Part shown: positions 33,101 through 46,783 of the stretch, piece by piece
Position numbering within the stretch: the stretch's first letter is position 1
Layout of the letters: every line of letters starts with the position of its first letter
NCBI GenBank assembly: GCA_914767715.1
Contig: OU612067.1
Coordinates: 15,443,001-15,507,000, forward strand
Reading direction: 5' to 3'
Length of the DNA stretch: 64,000 bases
Source: Membranipora membranacea
Taxonomy: Eukaryota; Bryozoa; Gymnolaemata; Cheilostomatida; Membraniporidae
Program-made: the position numbers and the translations under genes
Notes under the pieces: model-generated
What the model was told of the DNA's origin: nothing
The model's input: the letters and a program-made list of their open reading frames with translations, nothing else
The model's database searches: none

Positions 33101-35926
33101 GGGTGATGTGCCCCTAACCACCAGTTCCCAAACTTCCCACCATCCCCTCCTGACAGCTAAAGCTTTATCCAGTAATTATATCTATAGACATTTTCCCAGG
33201 TCACAGCAAGGTTAGTATGAGTTTTGTGTGTACATCCCATTGTTACTAGATAAACACAATAACATTAGCTAAGTCAATACTCACGGCCAGTCTAAACGTC
33301 GGCTGACAATATTTGTATGTCTCTTCTGTTTGTTATGGTGCCTTATGTGTTATCACATGAAGGTAGGGCTCCTCATCAATTAGTTACTATTAAGGGCACC
33401 TACTCAGCCCACCCGGGTTGTTTTACCTTTGTTTGTTCAGACCACAGGCTATGACAAAAATGTTCCCTATCCATTGTTGGTTTTTTTGTTAATAGATTTC
33501 ATTATGTTTGAGACATTAACTCTTTATTTAGCTAATCTTTTTGTTTTAACTCTCAGTCATTATTGATTGATCTCATCTCATTGTGATCACAGTCCTTTCT
33601 TCAGTTATCAGTCTCACTTTTTCTTTGTAGTCTACAACTCTAAAGTACTCACCAGTACCCGCTGGTTGTAGAGTTACCATCACTTGTCTTGCTGTTGAAT
33701 CGCCATCGCCATCTACTACAATCTAGTGAAGGTATGTGAGTTTATTTTCAAGTCAATTCCGCCTAGATGTCAATCTAATTTCTAGCATGGTTGTATATGT
33801 ATAAACTGGCTGACAATTGTGGCATGAACAAGTCAAGTGTGCTGGGGCTGTGACTTGGTTTCGTTCTTAGGGATTTATATTGAGTGAGGCCCTAGCTATA
33901 TAGTTTATCTGATGCTTGGCTGTAAATGTATGATTCTTCCATTCAACATACCGATCCTAACCTTCTATGTATTCGCTTTTCTTAGCCATTTAAACTTTTC
34001 GGATATGTTGAACAAGAACCAAATCTGTCATTTATTTTGTGAGTTCTTACCACAATGCTTTGCTCCCAACCACATTATTATGGCCTTATCAAGCGGCAAC
34101 GGCTTTGGTTTTTTTGGTTTTGGGACCAAACCAATACCAAAAGTACCCAAAAGCCTGACAAGGCCAACGTTATTGCCTGTGTGGTGTTAATGTTTAAAAA
34201 TGTGACAATGTTAAGGTATTACACCAACATGAAACATATGTGGCTAAATTAATTCTCTGAATGTAGGTTGTGTTGTTTATAATCGACGCCTTGCTGTCTC
34301 TCAAAACCCTGTTAACAATTTCTACACATCTGCACTAAATTAGTCTGTAGAAATGAACTACATTCGCATTTAGTAGGAGTTGTCCGCTTACATTTGCGTT
34401 ATGAAAACTTCTGCACCGTGATGCAAGAGGGAAGTTAATACGGTACCGGTGCTGCCTAAACTGTGCCAGTAACTATTAATGCATGGTCTGCCATGTGCCA
34501 AACACTTGTTCACTGGCGCCGCACAGTCTCTGAAAAACCTGCAAATTGATTGATAGCAGATTCAGATACAAGGCAGGTGTTAAATAACACGTTCTACTGG
34601 TCAAACATCTGCGATTCACAAATAATCTATCTGTTCGGCAGGCTTCTATATCTTATTCTAGGATACTACAGTTGTGGGAAGTTGTTTTGCAATGAGATGC
34701 GTGCGGTAAACCTGCGCTGCCTCTATGATGACGCTGTCGGCTTAGACGACTATGTAGGGTACCCGGATTTTGCTATGCTAGACAGCAAACAGGATTGACC
34801 CAGGTTTTAATAGTTTTTGAATACAGATTTGATCAATGAATTTTATCGGTTTGATTTCCTAGTATTGTTTCTTAGCCAATAGAGCTTCAAGGTGTGCCGC
34901 AGAAATCTAGTTGGGCGCTCTTTCAATACATCGCATCCTGTTTATGAAAGTTCACAAAGATGTTTTCGGAGGTTTGTGTGTTGACCTTATAGACTACCGG
35001 AATCTCTATAGGTTGCGCCTGAAAAGAACTTTATTTTGGGTTTCCATTTTATTTGACAATCATTTACAGAATTGTGCTGTATAGTCTACCGGAAAATATG
35101 TCTCTTGCAGATATTTTACCGACAAAGTATGTAAAGTTTGCTGATATTATCATGGCATGCATATCAGACTGTCCAGTTCGGATGAGCGACCAGCCCACTG
35201 TGAATTCTATCGAATCATGTGACTGTTAACTCCATCAGACAACATGATCTAACCAGCCAGCTTCTAACTCATTGCTTTGTTGTATATCTATCAAGATAAA
35301 CACTGTAAAAGCCAGCATTAGGCCTTTAAATGCACTGAAAACATGTCACAAATGCTGTGATAAATTTGTGATTGTGCAACTATCTGCTGGTACCATCAAA
35401 TTATCGATGACTCTTCGAATAATTATGTTAAAGTGAATACCAGCATACTGTCCTCACTAGGCAAAGAAAGACATATATGTATGTGTATGTATGTATGTGT
35501 AATACCATCATAACTATCGCATTGCTATGATGTTTCTGTAAAGCCTCTATCTATCCTACCCTCCACGTTGATGAGTTGTCAGCAGCAACAGCAGCAAGTT
35601 ATTGCGTTGTGTCATCTGACAGCGGTTAGACGGATATTTTTTCTCTCGAACAGTTCTTCTAAACTTTGCTACACTTTGTATTAGGACGGGACATATTGCT
35701 CGTAAGACCAGGAAACAGGTCGCAGACAAGAAAAAATTCTTTGGGGGAAAAGGTTAGGAGATAACTATTACAACTTTATCAGCTAAGATTGCTGAACCTT
35801 TGGTTTTGATGAGTAAACTAGGGAGTGTATTTCTTTGACGCTGTTCGTCAGTGTTGGATTCGTAGGCCTCTCAGCGGTCATTCAATGCATCCTGGTATCA
35901 GAATTCAGACTAGCAGGGCTTTCAGG
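30106..35926. other. Gene-poor interval between DEK and the ETO homologue
   Basis: No conserved coding region was seen in nearly 6 kb. It holds a 15-base C run at about 30991 and a CATAC/ATGT-rich microsatellite near 35475. Single-exon open frames at 32241-32468 and 34550-34798 have no recognisable domains. Some exon-like segments with good splice sites lie at 32746-33735 and are listed separately. Upstream untranslated exons of the ETO homologue may lie here. Confidence 0.5.
32746..33735 (+). ncRNA. Possible spliced transcript or upstream exons (tentative)
   Basis: Three segments have exon-like borders: about 32746-32776 (after CTCCTCAG, before GTAATGG), 33103-33210 (after AATTGCAG, before GTTAGT) and 33631-33731 (after TTTGTAG, before GTATGTG). 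The middle one is open in frame, but the joined frame stops soon after (VLTSTRWL then TAG). They may be untranslated first exons of the ETO homologue, an alternative 3' end of DEK, or a separate non-coding RNA. Only transcript data can tell. Confidence 0.25.
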
Positions 35927-38900
35927 ATGAGAGGTGAGTCTGACTTTCCCAATCCCTCGTCTTCATGAAATTGTAATCGTATCCTATTGTTATATATAAT
36001 TACTATTATTTATTTATTCACTTTATTCACTGATCAATTATATTGAAGGCAAAGTTGGGTTCATCAAGAAGTACATCTAGACGGGCCTTGTCAAACTGGC
36101 AATTCTTTTTACTATTCTATTTCTCGGTATTGGCCTAACTGCTTCCGCGAGAGGTAGTCCATTACTCATTCTACCAAAGGGTGTGCAGCATTTTCATTTA
36201 CAACTCATGCGGCCTCCTCGGTTACAGCTTTAACTGAGCTACAAACGCCTAGACGGTTTGGAAATTGTAGAAGCATGTTTTGAAAATGTGAAGGTAACCG
36301 AAACCATTTCAGCAAGGCCTGCAAACCATCTCTTTGTTTTATTTCCGACGTCTGTTACATACTCCTTTAGAATTGAGGCATTTATAGACTTCCGACGCAG
36401 AACATTAGTGTCATCACTGTGACCAGGTGCTCAATGAAGGCTGCTGCCGACCCTGACAGCTTGAGCCAACGAGGTTCTTTTCTCCATCTATACCTTGTCC
36501 TTATATTTGTTAGCAAGTAGCTTTGGTGCTCTGACGAATCGGCTTATTGTCTTATAGACTTATTAGCGTAGCATGTTTTTATAATGGATAGTGGATGCCA
36601 TATGTTGTCGATTGACCTGTTGACGGAACTTTGGATTTTAGGCTTGGCAAGAAATGTGAGAGTTTGTTACTTATTCAAATGGATTGGTGGATATTTTTCC
36701 GAGATGATTAATTCTGGCCGTCTTGGCCGGTGGCAAAAATGTACGCCCTTCGCTATATTAATTACAGCGGCTCCATGAACGAGTGGTTTGAGGATTCTAT
36801 TTTTGAGTAGCCAGAGGTGTTCCTTAGTTCTATTAACTCATTGTTTTGCCCTTTTAGCGGTTGGGTTGATACATCTCACAAAAATCTTCTCTAATTCAAT
36901 TTTACATGAAAAAGTGGGGATTGAATAATCCTGAACAATTAAGTCAGCACCTATCAACCAATCAGCTTACACTTTAAGCGATCCGGTGGTTTCGATTGGT
37001 TGGCAGCGTCCATCTGTTAATAATTTCATTGGCGGCAGCGTGTCTCAGCTATGACTGTGGCTTATTTGTGGCTGACATGAAACAGCTTTCAGTGGCAAAT
37101 GTTTGTAATAATCTTTTAATGGTTCACACATTTTTTGATGTACTGCAACTGGTGTTATTGTTTTGTATCAGTATCAGTCTAGGAGTATATTGGGGCGATA
37201 GACTCAACTGTGTTTATGAAACAAGTGCAATCACTGAAATTCGTTTTGGATGCTGTAATTCAATCTGTGAAATATTCATGAAGCTTTCATTGAAAGCTGT
37301 TGAAAACTGACTAACCATATAATGAGTTTTGAGTTTCGTAACATAAGAAACAGCCATTCTACTCATTAAAATATTTTACAGCAATCAACACCCAACTGGA
37401 TACATCCTGCATAATTTTAACAGACTCAGTAACCAGGTTGTTTTCTAGGTTATAGTCATAGCCAGTTTATAATTCAAACATTGAACACCAGTTGGTCTTT
37501 CCCACCATCAATTTATCTCGATGACTAGTCGTTTGTCTCCTATCTTCTTTTAGGACACACTCCCTTTAGCAGTTTTGTAATGTATGAGACAAAGGAATAA
37601 ATTACTTTGCAACTGATCTTATTATTTTTCATTTCCCCAGGGGCGTTGAGAACCTAGATTACAATTTTTTATCTCTAAAACTCAATTATTGGATGAGCTT
37701 CTCCAGGGATAAACAAAATTTTGACAGCATGGGTTGTTGTGTTGAACAGGACTGGAAAACTAATGATATAAGACACTTGGAAATGCTGTTTTTCCTATCA
37801 AAAATGACTGATCTTGAGATTCATGATAATTTATCTATTCCACCCAAAACAAGGAAAACAAGACTGTCACCCGATAGTTCAAAACACTGACTAACCCACA
37901 AAATTAATGAGATCTCCACTAATCTCATCAGCATTACACATCATACAACCCTGCATACTCAATCATCGAAGCATCAGTCATCATCATTTTTAAGTATCTT
38001 AGGAGGTTTGTTATTTTGGCAGCATGGGTGTCTTGAGCGATTATTTCTGGATGAAGATTTGATCTGGTTTGAAGATGATGTTAGATGCCAAATCAGCAGA
38101 CTTTTGACATCAACCAGCAGGTCAATATAGTGATGATCGTGGCAGATGGCTTACACATGTTGCTGAGTCCTATAATTAGCAACACGTGGTTTCGATTGAA
38201 GCTACTACTGTAATTCCCCAAATATAGCCAATAGCGATACCTTCAAATACCACAAGATTTGTGTCGGATTCGCAGCATCTGTCTTGGAATGTACTGTAGC
38301 TAATGTTATCACCTGTATTGACTTCGGCGCCAGACCTTTATTGGTGGTTGTGCATACCTGTGTACTCGGGATTATGATGAATGTTTGCATTGTACACTTT
38401 TGTTATTGTTCTGAGGGCATGAAAACGTGTTCAATCCCATCATAATCTCCAACCAGCAATATTACATAGCTTGGATAATTGTGTGGCTAAACTCTGGAAT
38501 CTGAGCATCTTTAACACCTCGCAGTCTTAATTTTGGGCTATCAGCGTAGAAAGGCGGAAACTTATTATACAACTCTGACTACTCCATGTGTTTGCGGTCT
38601 TCAGGTGCCTGAATGTCACATGGTATTGCTCTGGATTTTTCTCGTTCTTGGATAGATCCATGTCATAAAATGGTTAAGTCAACACATCTTTTCCGTTGCC
38701 AGGCTCAGGCGTACGGTGAGTTTGATGTGTTCGTAGTTTGTTTAACACAAGGCGATAAAGTCGATAAAGTATCGATCAAGATATTTTCTGTCCTTAGTTT
38801 GTGATTTTGTGACTTGGTCCTTATATTTAATAGAGCAGGGTTGTGAAGGGTCAGATTTAATCCATAGTTTTTACACCATTTCATTTATGATATACACAAT

Positions 38901-41900
38901 CGAAATTGACACTTCGAAATCACCCATAAAATATGCATGACATGAGCAATACTATAGCTCAACTCCAACTTAAATTGCCTCGAATGATAAAAACTTTTGT
39001 GTGGTCAATATTATTTATATTAATGTATTTATAAAAGATTTATCGTTTTTTGGTCAGTTTCTGGTTTAACCATTTACAGTTGAGCAGCCTTTTAAACTGC
39101 TGCCTCATGCAAGAGTTGCTGCCGGACCGCAGGTCATGATAGATACACACACACCCCCTCCTCCTGCCCACAAAGACTCACTCAACAGAAGAGCATCCAT
39201 GTCTAGTCCAGAATCTGCTCACATACAGCCCGAGCTTGCAAGGGTGGGTAGCAGAGAGTCCCACAGATCAGTGTCACCACCAAACAGTGCATCTCCAGGA
39301 TCTAGGGCTACACCAGGCAGCAGGAGCAACTCAACACCGTCAGCTAATATAAACAGCACAGGTAAGCCAGCATCTTTGAATAATTTAAAATGAACATGGC
39401 CATCTTTGTAAATCAAATCCTCTCTGGGCCAACAATTGTTTCATTCTTTCAGTGAAAACTGACCGAGAATCAGTTCCGGTCATGGACTCAAAATATCCTA
39501 CGGTTCCGGTTCGATCAAAGAGTAAGCGACTTACTCATTGGTTCAAGATAAAAGGCATAAATGATAAATTATGAATGATATAGTTTTTCAAATTTACTGG
39601 TACATATTACGTCATGGATTTTTCTCGGTTGGTGTTATATATAGTTATTATTGTGTACTCCATCAGACGTCCGTCCGTGGTGGGTCATCCACCTGTTTAA
39701 GGCTTGGTTCACATTGTCCCAGATGACACTAGGATGCCATCCCAGATGCTTATCAGTCAGTCACATTATAACATTCATCCCAGATAGCCATCCCAGATAG
39801 CCATCCCAGTCAATGTGAACCAGAAAATGACACAATCCCAGACTGTCTGGGTCCGTCTGGGATAGCATCGGGAAAGTTTGACGAATTTTATAATGTGACT
39901 GGGACCATCTGGGATAAGCATCTGGGATGGCATCCTAGTGTCATCTGAGATAATGTGAACCAGCCATTAGTGTGTCATGACCACCAATGCTAAAAGTAGG
40001 AACAGTGCCATGTCTTCTTTCACTTGAATATTCATGTCTGGCAATTAGATTATAAAATTCCCTACCAGGGAAACTCCAAATTTCCGATATACTCTTAATA
40101 TGGTGGTGCTCCTTTCAAATTCTCCCTTGGCTGGATCAGTGCATACCCTGGTATTTCCGACAAAAACTACCGAAACAACTTATAATATTTAACGGGTGCG
40201 CTCTTAATCTACCCTTACCTATTGTATCAATTTGTGGTACTTTCAAGAGCTAATTTGAGGAATTTCGGCTGAACAGTTAAAAGTCAGGTTGCTGTAGAAA
40301 GGTGGGAACAAACAGGCTGTCATCAGGTTGTGGGAAAAAGCAGATTTAGGTATGAAACGCCACGCTGGAAATATCTGGCAAATCATACTTCTAGTCAATA
40401 TTATAATAACATGAAATACAGAGGCTTAGTCCTATATCGGTTTGATAAGCGGGTTAAACCTTCTAGATCCACATGGCTGATATACCAGAAGGGTTGGCAA
40501 TCGACCAGTTTCATATCATCCCTCAAGGTGCTGCAACATCTTTTATCATTTTTTTTTCCTTTATAATTGCTCATGCCAATTTTCATAATTAGAAAAAGCA
40601 TTTATGTTTGAGGAAACGGGATGCAAAATTAGAAATTAGAATTTCTTTTCTGGCAAACAATCTTTGTATGCGATGTTACTCGTATAAAATTGTTTGCCTA
40701 CGCTCCTCATTCATTCATATCAAATATACCACCAAATAAGTGTGACCAGGGAGAATGGTGTGACCCTATCAACTACGTACCAACTAACAATATTATACAA
40801 GGAATTAATCAAATTCTAGTACAAAATAAGAGGAGTAACGTTTTTCTGAAATAGAATGGTATCATTGCAATATTATCGTTAATCCTCATTTTCTTTGCTG
40901 TAGGTCTTCCACCAAGAGGCCTAGCATCACCAGATGCAATCCTCCGACCGCTAGCAGAGATCCGGACCACTAACAGTATTAATCTGCAGCTACCTCCAAC
41001 ATGTGGAGCCAAACAGCTGGCTAAGCTCAAGAGATTCCTGACAACGCTGCAACAGTTTGGTTCGGATATATCTGCCGAGATAGGAGAAAGGGTCCGATCT
41101 CTTGTCCTCGCTCTAGTGGTAAGCATCTAAGTTATGAGTTACGGGTTGAAAGCTCTTTTGTCAAGGTCGCTGTGAGTGTTGTTGGTAATAGAATGCCTCT
41201 TACAGAGACTCATTAAGTATCAAGTTGTCGTTGTCGTCATTTGAAGAATAATTTTTTTTACAATTGTTTAAAAAAAAAGGGTTCATATTGTAATTCCAAA
41301 TTTGACTTCTAAGTTGAGTCCATATTGAAACTAATAAAAATGTTAGTACCAATCAGGAAAACTTAATTGTTATTGGTAATCTTGCATTCGCTCAGCACTA
41401 ACTTCTTGTAACAATTCTTGCCCAAGACTTTAAAGTCTAAATAAGGTTCTAATGAAAGAATCCCTCTTGGACTTAATTACACCTAATAATTTTTTTATTA
41501 TTAATCATCAGTCAATGAAATCAGTCTGTATGGTGTGTGTCCTAGACCATGTTTGGTCCATTTGCCTGCATTTGTAGTTGCTACCAATTCACTGGTCAGG
41601 CAGCAGGATGCAACCAGTGGAAGGGAGCAACTGGAATGCAGGCACTTGGATTAAACTTGATCTAGGTGTGTCCAGAGAAATAATGGAATTCGTCTCGTTT
41701 CAGAATAACCAGCTGACAATAGAAGATTTTCATGCAAAGCTTCAGGAGACTACAAACTTCCCACTGAAACCCTTTGTGATCCCTTTTCTCAAGGTAAGAA
41801 CTCTCTGACGACAGAGTCATATGTGCTAATCTGATGCAATGATTCATATCTTGGATCAGGACATAAACACAGGAGGTGTACTGCAGTGTGCCTGCATGCA

Positions 41901-44900
41901 GTATAAAGATCCCACACTGCCTCTTCGAAAAAAGAGTAGCCGGCAATGGCGGGTAAGGGTATAGGTTATCTACCCTGCACAAGCCACCTGCGCTACGCGG
42001 CCAGTTAAATAGAGTGGTCAAATGAAACCATAGTGTAGATAGAGAGAGAAATAATATCTCGGAATAATCTACAAGTACTGCATCATTGAAAACTAATGAT
42101 TCAGATCGTAGCTCTCTATCGGGCGCGGGGATAAAAATGTTCATATCGTTCAAAAAATCTGCAGGATCTCTTCTCCTACATGACTGTTACATTCACATGC
42201 ACAACCTGACAAGATGTTGTATGGGGGGTGGACTGTAAGGTAAGGGAAAAGTTTTGGGGGCTCAAATAATGTTGTATGTAGACTGTTTCACCATTTAACA
42301 GCTATGCTTAATCATGTTTCAGGCTACTCTGCCCTCCCTCCAGTCAGAGCTGAGACAGTGTGCACAGATAACACAGCAGTCTCCTCAGCAGTACCTCGCT
42401 AGTCACGAGAGGATACTTTTCGACTCCTCAAGTCATGATCTGTCCAAAAATAACAACAACCTTCCGAGCAGTCTGTCACCAGAGTTCAGAGAGAAGGGAC
42501 CCACAACTCCTAACAAGAGAAAAATCAGCAGCCATGAGTGAGTTAATCCTATATTAAGTAATTATAAGCTATTGAAATAGATGTAATCAGGGAGGGTGGG
42601 ATATCCCACCCTCCCTGTAATGTTGGGTCTTTTTTCAAGTTTGATATTGGGAGTTGTCTTTTATGATCTATGGTGTTGGATAACTCTAAAGCAACTAAGA
42701 AATCACGGGTCAGAGAGTATGCAATAACCTGGGAAGGCTCGAGTATACAATGCGTACAAACAGAAATGCAACTAATGTGAATTACTCTGCAACCACCGTA
42801 TTGTTTTGATCTCAGAAAACTGTACTTAAGTATTTGTTTCTTTCGTGACCTTTTGATCTGTAAGCCTGTCTAAAGGGATAGGCAGACATGGGTTCGTGCA
42901 ATTGCACAATCTGTCAGCTAAATCTATACATAGCTGAAACAAAACTGTCAGTCAAATATTTTGGGTGTTTATCTTTTCTGTTTGATCGGAGTGTCACGCT
43001 GCCAATCAGCTTTCACTGTTATCAAATCATTATAACAATAGGCACAGAGTGTTAATCACGAGTTGACTCCAATCTGGTGTATCAATAAAGGCAGCATAAA
43101 AATCCAAGCAGCTGTCACCAGTTTTTCTAGCTGATAAGTGCTTGGAAAAGCTGGTAAAGTGTACATGATCGTTTATTGTTTGATCAGAAATTTTCCTTTA
43201 TTTACATCATCATTGTACCAGGATAAAATGCCTTGACATCAGTGTTTTTCAGGGAAGTTGAATTGTCCAGATGGTTTTGGTGAAGCCTTATGTCTTTAAA
43301 TTATATTTCAATGCTCAAAGTTGGGGGTGTGTCAAACCGAGCCTGAACACAAGTACAATTACTCAATGTATGCTGGTGCTTGCAGCAGTCATGGCATGTG
43401 TTTCATCGGTTATTCTGCTGGTCCATCAAACTTTGTCACATGACCATAGAATCACCCTGGTATTAATGCAGGCTAGATTTAGTCATGTCAATACATTGCA
43501 AACAAGATACCCACAAAATATTACCTCTAAAGTACTAACCGCAGAGATGATCAAAAGTGCTACTGTATTTTAAAATTAACCATTTTTGGTTTTAGTTCAC
43601 CAGATCTCCTACCCTCAGTTCCAAAGAAGATATTAAGAGATGGGACGCCGCCTTCAACTACGAGGACAAGTCCGCCTAGCCGCACCTCAATAAACTCAGA
43701 CAATGGGTTACTAGCACCTGCAGATCGTGTGCTTGGTAATGCCAAAGGTGAGCCAAGCTACCAACCACAAATATAACTTTTCTGCACTGCCATAAAACCT
43801 GACATATTTAGATGTCTACATTATGTATGTACAATGGTGCCATGGTTGCTGACGGAAGGGTAAAGGAGAAATATCCTATGATTTCAGAAGGACTAGTGGT
43901 ACATTATCACATAGGGTTGTATGTCAAGGTTAAATAGTGTAGGTGGCATGACACAGATTTAATTATCTGAGAGTCAATATCAATTCATTTTTTTGTCAAC
44001 ATATGGGCTAAAGGTTTTCAACAGAATCGAATGGCTGAGTTGATATTGCTATAGGCACCTGCAGCACAGGTATAGCTGAAATCTAGCCACAACTGTCTAG
44101 TTGAATCTACCCCCCCCCCCCACCTCTCCCACCTTTAACACAGGACTTACCCTATTTTGCCTCCCATTACAGATTTGTTAGCTGCTCCATCTGTAATCAA
44201 GCTTGAGGATATATCACGACACTCCCGAGCTCGCCTGGAGAACACAGACTTTCTCTCCGCTGCCGGTCTCTCTCTGCCCGGCAGCGCTAAATCTCTGTCC
44301 CACACATCACCACCATCTGAGCGATTACCTGCTCACCATGGTAACGGCAGCAGTCCTACAGGTCAGCCTGGCAGCGGAGGCAGCGGTATAGACAGGGAGG
44401 AGGATAACTGGAGACGAGTCGACAATGTGAGTAGGCTGATGCCAGAGCCATGTTTACAGGCAGCTTATAAGCTCAGATGAAAGCTCTTGCATGTCTCATT
44501 GGTTATCTTTTAGTATGAACAATATGTTCTAAGTTGTATTTGCTGCCCAAATGCTTAGAAGGGGAGTGGCCTTCTCTAAACATATTTAGCTCGCACTCTC
44601 TCTTTGCAAGTTCGTTTTTTGTCTGTGAGTCATCTTTTACGTTTTTGTCTTCTGTGAGTTTTGTCTTCTGTGAGTCATACCTATTAAATGGTTTATGACA
44701 CTCTACTCACATGCAGAGCTTGTGATACGTCGTAGCATCTCACTAATTCCATTGTTATTTATAGTTGCTGCTGAATATGGCCGGATTGTTGGAGAAGACA
44801 AAGACAGCTATGTCTGCTCTACAAGAGAGCAGAGTAAAGGAGGCCCAGGAGTTCTCCCTGTGGATGAGACGTCACGCTGAGGGAGTTGATCAGGACGTGA

Positions 44901-46783
44901 AGAAACGTACAGGGGAGATGATGACTCATACACTCAAAAAGTCAGAGGACAGGATAGCCGAAGTCAAACGCCGAGCAGGTACGCAAAAAATGATCAAGAT
45001 GATGATTATAACTGGCGAGACTATTAAAGACTACCAAAAGACCAATACATGTTATAGCCAGGCAAATAAAGTTTTGTTAGATTTGCATGGTAAAAAAATT
45101 TAACGCTCTACTGCAAATCTGACAAAACTTAATTATAAGTAACTGCCTGACTATAGCATACAAGGGTAGGCTTTAAACATTAATAATATTTAAATGATAT
45201 TTGGTTGTAGAAGTAGAATTTTCCAGCTATGAACTATGAAAGTAGATTTATACCACATCAAGTTTTCTTCTATGGATAACTGATGTCAGAAAACATTTAA
45301 GCTTACCACCCATATTTGTATTAGACAAAAACATATTTTAATAGTTTATGCTATTTTTCTTTATAATGAATTTCTGTGCAAGGAATTATCTTCTCTGAGA
45401 AGTATGGGGACACAACTCCAGGAAAGGAGGGGATCGTAATTACTAGTATTAGTAATTAATTTAAATTCAAATTATTCAATAATTGATTTTAATTTAAAAT
45501 TTTATAGATGAGATGGTTGTTGAGGTAAAGAGACAGGCTATACTAGAGATACACCAGGCTATAACAGCAGCGGAAGTACGAGCTAACGAGTTAGTTAGTC
45601 AGGAGAGGGTGAGGATGGAGAACGTTCTCAACCACATCAAGAAAACAGCTAAAGATGAGGCTGTCAAAGGTCTCAACAAACAGTCAGACTCCGCAGAGGT
45701 AAGCAGCTATCACTTCTGTCATTCTATGTTCGGTTATACCGGAATTGTATTTTTGTGGCATACACTTATAAATGATCCCCTCTATGATGATGATAACTGA
45801 ATGCCACCATCCGACACTGATAGAATATTCTATCCATGCCTGAATGTCCGAATTCAATGTTACGCTTGATTTTTGGTTGGTGATTGTGGCATTCAATTAT
45901 TATCTATCTGCTGTTTGATGTTTGAGTGGCTCACAGATAGTAGTGAATGTAATGAAGTAACAAATAATGTATTATTTAGGAGTACCTTCAGGTTACCGGA
46001 ATTATACCTGAGTAATGATAGTGGCATTCATGATTTATTATCTATCTACTCTTTGAGGTTGATAATAGAATGCCGCTAACATCACCCAATACTGATAGAA
46101 TATTCAATCCATACCTGAATGTATGAGTGTCTCACTGATAGGGGTGTAATTATGTAACCCATAATGCATTACTATGGAATACCAAGTGTGGTCAGGTTTC
46201 AGGTCAACGATCGCATAGAAGAGTTTGACCTGGGAATTCCAGTCTGCTGGATTGTAAGAATGTTGACATGTAATGCCCTATAAGAGTCATTCACCTCAGG
46301 GAACCCTAGAATGGAAATGAATAGACTTCAAACCCGATGTAATTTATTAAGACACCATAAATTGTGAAGGATATCTCAATTGTGAGTTCATGATAAAAAC
46401 CTCATTGTCAGGAGACTCTAAGCCAAGCAGAAATTTTGGAATAGTATTTTATTCATTTGTTTTAAATTATTCATGTATTTTAGAATTGTTGGAATTGTGG
46501 ACGTAGAGCTAGCGAGACTTGCAGTGGATGTAACAAAGCCAGATATTGTGGTCAGTTTTGTCAGCATAAAGATTGGGATAAACACCATACATCATGTGGT
46601 ATAAACACCGCCCCCACAAACCCTACGGAAACAGTCACTAAAGACAATACAGAGACATCAGACTCCCCTGCAAATGATGACAATAGTAAAAATAACACAA
46701 AGCCTAAAGAGTCAGATAGCAAAGAGAAGACAACTGCCATTGAAGTTGCGGAAAAACCACAAGAGAGCACAAATAACACATAA
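35927..46783 (+). CDS. RUNX1T1: ETO/MTG-family transcriptional corepressor (RUNX1T1/CBFA2T/Nervy homologue)
   Basis: Eleven coding exons: 35927-35933, 39080-39361, 39453-39521, 40904-41118, 41704-41793, 42323-42537, 43596-43747, 44173-44426, 44765-44978, 45508-45698 and 46484-46783; total about 662 aa. NHR1/TAFH spans exons 4-6 ([20 protein letters not shown], then [20 protein letters not shown]). NHR2, the oligomerisation helix, spans exons 8-9 ([40 protein letters not shown]). NHR3 is exon 10 ([14 protein letters not shown]...[18 protein letters not shown]). NHR4 is the MYND zinc finger in the last exon ([15 protein letters not shown], then [17 protein letters not shown]). Ser/Pro-rich linkers separate the domains. 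These proteins bring N-CoR/SMRT and histone deacetylases to DNA-bound factors in the nucleus. The 7-base coding part of exon 1 (ATGAGAG, then GTGAGT) was chosen because it joins in phase. An ATG within exon 2 (PQVMID) is an alternative start. The symbol is the family name; the gene predates the vertebrate three-way split. Confidence 0.92.
39701..39965. mobile_element. Long-armed inverted-repeat element in an ETO intron
   Basis: Arms of about 55 bases (TTCACATTGTCCCAGATGAC...GCATCCCAGATGCTTATC) face each other across 265 bases with few mismatches. The inside also repeats CATCCCAGATAGC in tandem. There is no coding content. The flanks do not show a clear target duplication. Confidence 0.75.
41542..41665. 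mobile_element. CTAGATCAAG MITE family, copy 2
   Basis: CTAGACCATGTTTGGTCC...TTTGCCTGCATTTGTAGTTG faces GGAGCAACTGGAATGCAGGC...AACTTGATCTAG. It ends less than 40 bases before the acceptor of the ETO exon at 41704. Confidence 0.75.
41865..42007. repeat. SINE-like sequence with conserved central motif
   Basis: TAAAGATCCCACACTGCCTC followed by TTCGAAAAAAGAGTAGCCGG resembles the conserved central domain shared by several animal SINE families. No head with clear A and B boxes was resolved. Confidence 0.35.
42588..42620. repeat. Perfect short palindrome, copy 1
   Basis: CAGGGAGGGTGGGATATC followed by its mirror complement forms a 30-base perfect palindrome. A second copy lies at 58742-58773. Confidence 0.7.

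Noticed and set aside
36996-37310. 104-codon plus-strand frame with hydrophobic segments
   Set aside because: It lies in the first ETO intron with no splice context or family match; chance is likely.
41662-42153. 163-codon minus-strand frame
   Set aside because: It overlaps an ETO exon and a SINE-like sequence, has no recognisable domain, and runs against the conserved NHR1 frame.
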